The notes beneath the pieces were generated by a model. It had not been told where the DNA came from and searched no databases. It saw only the letters and a list, made by a program, of their open reading frames with translations. A stretch of DNA of 64,000 bases from assembly GCA_041690495.1 (NCBI GenBank), contig JAWLHE010000010.1, positions 153,590-217,589 on the forward strand, read 5' to 3'. Made by a program: the position numbers and the translations under genes. This document shows positions 59,858-64,000 of this stretch, piece after piece. The stretch comes from DATAAP01 sp041690495 (GTDB lineage Bacteria; Pseudomonadota; Alphaproteobacteria; CACIAM-22H2). Each line of letters opens with the position of its first letter. Position 1 is the first letter of the stretch.

Positions 59858-62002
59858 GTGGCCGCCGTCGCCGATCAGCGCACCAGAGGATATGGGCCAT
59901 TGCTCGACGGCCTTGATGACCTACCGCCACGCCGCTGGCAGTCACGGACGGTTCTTGCCGCCGCTGCGACGGCTCTCGTTCTGGTTGCCGCCGCCGGCGT
60001 CGCCCTGGCCCTGCGGTTCGTCGCGGCCGAGCGCGAGCGCGACCTGCGCGACTGGCAGGTGCGGCTCGGCATCGTTGCAGACAGCCGCGCGGCGGCGATC
60101 AACGACTGGCTGGTCCGTCAGCTCGAGACCGTCCAGGGACTGGCCCAGAACGTATCGCTCCAGCTTTATGTGACCGAGCTCGCCCAAGCCAACGGCGACC
60201 GCGGCGCCGTGACCGACGAGGCGAGCCAGGCCGAGTATCTGCGCAATCTTCTGGTCGTCACGGCTGACCGGACGGGATTCACCGGCGCGCCGCTGGGCGC
60301 GCGCGTGCCCGCCAACGTGCCCCGCGTCGGGGTCGCCGGCCTGGCGATCGTCGACGCGCAGTCGCGCGTCCTTGTCGCGACCCCGGACATGCCGGATATC
60401 GGCGATCGGCTGGCCGCCCTCGCCGGCGCAAACCCGCAGAAGGCCGCGGTTCTGGACCTCTACACCGATGCCGGCGGACAGCCGGCCATCGGCTTCTTCG
60501 CGCCGGTCCAAGCGCTTCAGGCCGATCCGGGAAGCCCGCCCATCGCCGTCATTGTCGGCATCAAGCAGGTCGCCGCCGAGCTGTTCCCGCTTCTGAGCCG
60601 CCCGCCGACGGCCGAGAAGACGGCCGAGTCGATCCTGGTCCGCCGTGCCGCGGCCACCATCGAGTTCCTCTCGCCGACGGCGGACGGCACCGCGGCGCTC
60701 GAGCGGCGCATGCCGGCCGACACGCCCAGTCTCGCCGAGGCTTACATCGTGGCCAACCCAGGCGGATTCTCGCTGCTGCGCGATTACCGGGATCGCGAGG
60801 TCCTGGCGACCGGCCGCACGATCGACCATGCGCCGTGGACCCTGGTGCACAAGGTCGACCGCGCCGAGGCTCTTGCCGAGAGCGACGCGCGGCTCGATCG
60901 GCTGCTCGTGGTTCTGCTTCTCGGGCTTGCCGCGATCGTCGCCGGTTTCGTCGCCGCTTGGCGGCACGGCGCGTCGCGCCGTGCAGCGGCAACGGCGGAC
61001 CGCCTCAAGGCGCTGATGCAGAAGCTCGAGAGCCAGGCAAGCCTGCTCCGGATCGTCACCGACAGCCAGCCCGCCGCGATGTTCATCGTCGACGAGCAGG
61101 AGCGGATGCGGTTTGCCAACCGGTTGATCGCCGAACGCGCCGGGACGCCAGCCGAGGACCTGATCGGAAAATCGCTTTCGAGCGGACTCGGTCCGGCCGA
61201 AGCCGGCCGTCATCGCAAGCTGTTCCGTGAAGCGCTGGAACGCGGTGCGGCTCAGCCGGCCGTGCAGCGCATGGAGACGGATGCCGGACCGCGTATCGTC
61301 CATGTCGAGTACATACCGTTGCCGGACGCCGCGGGGAGGCTGTCGAAGGTGCTCGTCGTCGAGGAGGACATCACCGCGCCGATTCTCGAACGCGATCGCC
61401 GTGAGCGGACCCTTCGCCAACTGGTCCGCACGCTGGTGGCGCTGCTCGACAGGCGCGATCCGTTCGCTGCCAACCATTCGCAGCGCGTCGCCGCCGTTGC
61501 GCGACGCATCGCCGAGGAGATGGGTCTGGAGCCGGTCGAGATCGAGACCGTCGATATTGCCGGCAGCCTCATGAATCTCGGCAAGATTCTCGTGGCGCCG
61601 CAGATCCTGACGCGCAGCGGCAACATCTCGGACGAGGAGCTTCTGCAAATCCGCCAGAGCCTTCAGGCGGGCGCCGACCTTCTCGCCGGAATCGAGTTCG
61701 ACGGCCCAGTTGTCGAGACATTGCGTCAGGCACAGGAGCAATGGGGCGGCGGCGGTCCGAACGGCTTGCGCGGCGAAGACATACTCATGACGGCGCGCAT
61801 CATCGCCGCGGCAAACGCATTCGTTGCCATGATCAGCCCGCGCGCGCACAGGCCCGCGATCAGCTTCGACGCCGCGATCCGCAGCCTGCTCGAGCGGTGC
61901 GAGTCGGTATTCGACCGCCGTGTCGTCGCCGCCCTGATCAACGATCTCGAGAACCGGGGCGGTCGCCAGCGCTGGGCGGATTTTGCACGCCCTGTCGGCT
62001 AA
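59858..62002 (+). CDS. Membrane sensor with periplasmic domain, PAS and degenerate HD-GYP domain
   Basis: 714 residues from GTG 59858; no better upstream start seen. TM1 spans about 31-55 and TM2 348-369; the 290 residues between them form a periplasmic dCache-like sensor. A PAS domain covers about 395-505 (SQPAAMFIVDEQERMRFANR). Residues 525-690 align with HD-GYP domains from H540 (ANHSQRV) onward, but the catalytic HD pair reads Met-Asn (SLMNLGKI), the HxP histidine is Ser, HHExxDGxGYP reads AQEQWGGGGPNG, and the later metal Asp is Asn. It is therefore unlikely to hydrolyse c-di-GMP and may bind it or a protein instead. It is divergent from the LapG-like protease. Confidence 0.82.
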   Translation: MAAVADQRTRGYGPLLDGLDDLPPRRWQSRTVLAAAATALVLVAAAGVALALRFVAAERERDLRDWQVRLGIVADSRAAAINDWLVRQLETVQGLAQNVSLQLYVTELAQANGDRGAVTDEASQAEYLRNLLVVTADRTGFTGAPLGARVPANVPRVGVAGLAIVDAQSRVLVATPDMPDIGDRLAALAGANPQKAAVLDLYTDAGGQPAIGFFAPVQALQADPGSPPIAVIVGIKQVAAELFPLLSRPPTAEKTAESILVRRAAATIEFLSPTADGTAALERRMPADTPSLAEAYIVANPGGFSLLRDYRDREVLATGRTIDHAPWTLVHKVDRAEALAESDARLDRLLVVLLLGLAAIVAGFVAAWRHGASRRAAATADRLKALMQKLESQASLLRIVTDSQPAAMFIVDEQERMRFANRLIAERAGTPAEDLIGKSLSSGLGPAEAGRHRKLFREALERGAAQPAVQRMETDAGPRIVHVEYIPLPDAAGRLSKVLVVEEDITAPILERDRRERTLRQLVRTLVALLDRRDPFAANHSQRVAAVARRIAEEMGLEPVEIETVDIAGSLMNLGKILVAPQILTRSGNISDEELLQIRQSLQAGADLLAGIEFDGPVVETLRQAQEQWGGGGPNGLRGEDILMTARIIAAANAFVAMISPRAHRPAISFDAAIRSLLERCESVFDRRVVAALINDLENRGGRQRWADFARPVG

Positions 62003-62010
62003 CCGCCATG

Positions 62011-62745
62011 CTAACGAACTGCGATGAACGCGGGCCTCACGTGACGGCCAGCGAACCCGGCCAGCGGACCGGGAAGACCATGTACCGCCTTCAGACGCAG
62101 CCCGGCGTGCTCGATCATCGCGATGACGTCGCGCGGCCGGAATGTGTGGGGATGCGCATCGACCAGGATCGTCCCGCGATGAAGCCGCCGTGTGATCCAT
62201 TCGAAGCGCAGACGGCCGACCGTCGACAGGCAGTCGACCCCGACGACGAGCGAGCCTCCCGGCCGCAGGGCGCGCTTGGCATTCTCGAGTATCGTCACGG
62301 GCGCGCGGACGTGATCGAGGACGTTATAGGTGATCACCGTGTCGAAGCATGACTCGAACGTGAGGTCCTCGCCGGCCACATGCACGTATTCCCCCTGCCG
62401 GGCGAGTTCCTCGATCCACTCGAAGAACCTGGCGCCCCAGGCCTCGCGTGCCGGGCGCGTCTCGTGCACCGAAAGTGCCGGCAGCGGGTCGGCCTTGACG
62501 AGACGGCGCGTGGCCGATCCGAAACCCGAGAACGACACGACGCTGACGCCGAGCGGCCCGCAGCCGATCTCCAGCACGTCCTTTCCGGCCAGGAGGTCGG
62601 TGATCCGCTCCGGCTCGATCTGGCTCCAGAACTCGGCCTTCTCGGCGCAAGCGCGCACGAGCTCGTGGAATTCCATGTTCTTCCAGAAGCCGAGCTCGGC
62701 GCTTTGCGCGGTCCGCCAACGCTCGATACTTACCGTAGGGCTCAT
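62011..62745 (-). CDS. Class I SAM-dependent methyltransferase
   Basis: 244 residues from ATG 62745. Motif I is DVLEIGCGPLGVSVVSFSGF (residues 56-75), with FDTVITYNVLDHVRAPVTIL (motif II) and ALRPGGSLVVGVDCLS (motif III). The C-terminal HPHTFRPRDVIAMIEHAGLR is typical of Methyltransf_11/23 proteins found in polysaccharide and O-antigen loci. It converges on the sensor gene with 8 bp between the stops and diverges from the metallophosphatase. Substrate unknown, probably a glycan or lipid-linked sugar given the neighbours. Confidence 0.83.
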   Translation of the reverse strand: MSPTVSIERWRTAQSAELGFWKNMEFHELVRACAEKAEFWSQIEPERITDLLAGKDVLEIGCGPLGVSVVSFSGFGSATRRLVKADPLPALSVHETRPAREAWGARFFEWIEELARQGEYVHVAGEDLTFESCFDTVITYNVLDHVRAPVTILENAKRALRPGGSLVVGVDCLSTVGRLRFEWITRRLHRGTILVDAHPHTFRPRDVIAMIEHAGLRLKAVHGLPGPLAGFAGRHVRPAFIAVR

Positions 62746-62838
62746 CGTCACCGCCTGTCGTTCGCCGGCCGTCACCCTAGCCGATGGTCGGCGTGCGACC
62801 AATGCCGCCGAGCCTGACCGCGGTACGGCGGCAACCTC

Positions 62839-62873
62839 CTAGGTTCCCCTGCCCGATGCGTGCTAGGTTCCCC
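62839..62873 (+). repeat. Direct repeat CTAGGTTCCCC upstream of the metallophosphatase
   Basis: CTAGGTTCCCC occurs at 62839-62849 and 62863-62873, 24 bp apart, directly before ATG 62880. A similar GCTAGGTTC lies at 7101 before the gene at 7196, and TGCTAGGGT at 15322 before ugpB, so this may be a host -10-type element used repeatedly. Weak evidence. Confidence 0.35.
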
Positions 62874-62879
62874 GCCTCC

Positions 62880-63644
62880 ATGCTGGCCCGATACTTCCGA
62901 CCCGTTCCCGCCAGGACACCGGTGGCCTCGGTTCCCGCCGGCACGCGAGTCTATGCCATTGGCGACATCCACGGGCGACTCGACCTGCTGCGGGATCTGC
63001 ATGCGCGGATTCGGGACCATGCCAGGGAATATCCGGTGGCGCGGCGCGTTCTCGTCTACGTCGGAGATTATATCGACCGTGGCTACGAGTCGCGGCAAAC
63101 GGTCGATTACCTTCTGGGCTGCCCCTTGCCCGAGTTCGAGACCGTTCACCTGATGGGGAATCATGAGCGCACGCTGCTCGATTTCCTCGATGATGCCTCG
63201 CTGGGCCCGGGCTGGCTACGCTATGGCGGCCGCGAGACGCTGTTCAGCTACGGCATCGAATGGGACCGCGATCTGGCAAGCGCGGAGGAATGCCTGCTGC
63301 GTATCCAGATGACATTGCGGGACAAGCTCCCGCCCGCACACCGGCAGTTTTTTTCCGGGCTACCGCTGACGCATGCCGAAGGCGACTATCTGTTCGTCCA
63401 TGCCGGCGTGCGGCCCGGCGTCCCCATCGAGCGCCAGGCATCGGACGATCTTCTCTGGATCCGCGACGAGTTCCTCCGCTCCGATGCCGATCATGGCAAG
63501 GTCGTGGTGCACGGGCACAGCATCGCCGAGACGCCGGAGCTGATGCCGAACCGTATCGGGATCGACACCGGCGCCTTTGCAACCGGTCGCCTGACCTGCC
63601 TCGTGCTCGAAGGCGATCGCCAGTCCTTCATCTCCACCAACTAG
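62880..63644 (+). CDS. Metallophosphoesterase, PrpA/ApaH-like serine/threonine phosphatase family
   Basis: 254 residues from ATG 62880. The phosphoesterase motifs run in order: YAIGDIHGRLDLLRDL (D29, H31), VGDYIDRGYESRQTV (62-76), LMGNHERTLLDFL (93-96 GNHE), and HGHSIAETPEL near the C-terminus, with VHAGVRPG before it. This is the PP2A-like/diadenosine tetraphosphatase superfamily, with two metal ions in the active site. Upstream ATG 62856 is also in frame. It often accompanies exopolysaccharide genes in alphaproteobacteria; the substrate is unknown. A palindrome overlaps its stop codon. Confidence 0.87.
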   Translation: MLARYFRPVPARTPVASVPAGTRVYAIGDIHGRLDLLRDLHARIRDHAREYPVARRVLVYVGDYIDRGYESRQTVDYLLGCPLPEFETVHLMGNHERTLLDFLDDASLGPGWLRYGGRETLFSYGIEWDRDLASAEECLLRIQMTLRDKLPPAHRQFFSGLPLTHAEGDYLFVHAGVRPGVPIERQASDDLLWIRDEFLRSDADHGKVVVHGHSIAETPELMPNRIGIDTGAFATGRLTCLVLEGDRQSFISTN

Positions 63645-63659
63645 GGAGCCCGGGCTCCC
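63644..63659 (+). repeat. 16-bp palindrome overlapping the metallophosphatase stop
   Basis: GGGAGCCCGGGCTCCC is a perfect palindrome starting at the last base of the TAG stop (63642-63644). As RNA it folds into a 6-bp stem with a CCGG loop. No T-run follows, so it may be an intercistronic hairpin rather than a terminator; the epimerase gene starts 41 bp later. Confidence 0.45.
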
Positions 63660-63700
63660 GCAATTCGGCTTCTTGCCGAGACTCAGGACGGAATCGAATC

Positions 63701-64000
63701 ATGGGACCCCGCAAACGCATCCTCGTGACCGGCGGCGCCGGATTTCTCGGCTCGCATCTGTGTGAGCGGTTGCTCAAGGACCGGCATGACGTGCTGTGTG
63801 TGGACAATTATTTCACAGGCACGAAGGCGAACATCGTACATCTGCTCGGCGATCCGCATTTCGAAGTGCTGCGGCACGACGTGACATTCCCGCTCTATGT
63901 CGAGGTCGACGAGATCTACAACCTGGCCTGTCCGGCCTCACCGATCCATTACCAGTTCGACCCGGTGCAGACGACCAAGACGTCGGTGCACGGCGCGATC
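63701..64000 (+). CDS. UDP-glucuronate decarboxylase/NAD-dependent epimerase, N-terminal part
   Basis: 100 codons before the right edge; the 3' end lies outside. The NAD-binding motif is ILVTGGAGFLGSHLCERLLK (GGAGFLG at 11-17), with VDNYFTGTKANIVHLLGD and HDVTFPLYVEVDEIYNLACP following. The segment LACPASPIHYQFDPVQTTKT is the diagnostic signature of UDP-glucuronate decarboxylase (UXS) within the SDR family. It makes UDP-xylose from UDP-glucuronate in the cytoplasm, fitting the exopolysaccharide context. C-terminal catalytic residues cannot be checked. Confidence 0.88.
   Translation, partial: MGPRKRILVTGGAGFLGSHLCERLLKDRHDVLCVDNYFTGTKANIVHLLGDPHFEVLRHDVTFPLYVEVDEIYNLACPASPIHYQFDPVQTTKTSVHGAI

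Noticed and set aside
59942..62200. A 752-codon open frame on the minus strand opposite the HD-GYP-like sensor
   Set aside because: Low-complexity Arg/Asp/His-rich translation with no recognisable motif; shadow of the real gene, whose PAS and TM segments are clear.

Overview
The window is GC-rich, densely coded chromosomal DNA with short gaps, many 4-10 nt gene overlaps and GTG/TTG starts beside ATG. A RegB/RegA redox pair, an intracellular PHB depolymerase, a LapG-type cysteine protease, NMT1- and Ugp-type ABC transporters and a large cobN-containing cobalamin cluster suggest an alphaproteobacterium, perhaps Rhodospirillales- or Hyphomicrobiales-like. That placement is inferred from gene content only. 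I see no rRNA, tRNA, CRISPR, insertion sequence or prophage.

Layout. 1-688: end of a GT87-like membrane glycosyltransferase. 685-4710: NMT1-type ABC importer operon ending in an FAD oxidoreductase. 4726-8788: envelope glycan genes (GtrA, methyltransferase, family 2 glycosyltransferase, large membrane protein). 8849-12121: zinc ribbon/class III cyclase/AAA/TPR signalling protein. 12246-13533: cytoplasmic sulfite-oxidase-like enzyme coupled to glutathione peroxidase. 13580-13759: remnant of a class V aminotransferase. 13803-19625: glpK and ugpBAEC for glycerol and glycerol-3-phosphate. 19685-28128: accessory genes (LuxR regulator, LysE exporter, GNAT with an arginine-rich upstream peptide, shortened LysR, MFS, nuclease/phosphatase, EamA, DUF2905, PHB depolymerase).

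28176-53739 is a 25-kb cobalamin island. One minus-strand run (cobA, lipoprotein, SCO1, cobB) is followed by a plus-strand run (SLC13-like transporter, cbiD, cobK, ankyrin protein). Next is a tightly overlapping minus-strand corrin-ring operon (cbiX, cobH, cobL, cobI, cbiG-cobJ fusion, cobM), then cbiB on plus. A second minus-strand operon (cobU, cobW, cobN, cobO, SYLF gene, cobQ) lies downstream of a clear cobalamin riboswitch at about 50636-50850. cobC, cobS and cobT complete the nucleotide-loop steps. The set is a hybrid: CbiX, CbiG and CbiD belong to the early-cobalt route, CobN to the late-cobalt route, and neither CobG/CobZ nor the CobS/CobT chelatase partners are visible here.

53965-57501: an ABC-2 exporter pair diverging from regB-regA. 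57550-64000: exopolysaccharide and surface genes (WcaJ-type transferase, LapG-like protease, membrane sensor with PAS and a degenerate HD-GYP domain, methyltransferase, metallophosphatase, start of UDP-glucuronate decarboxylase). The most interesting candidate system is the divergent pair at 59096-62002: a LapG-family protease beside a two-TM sensor whose HD-GYP domain has lost nearly all metal ligands, which could be an alternative to LapD/LapG control of adhesion.
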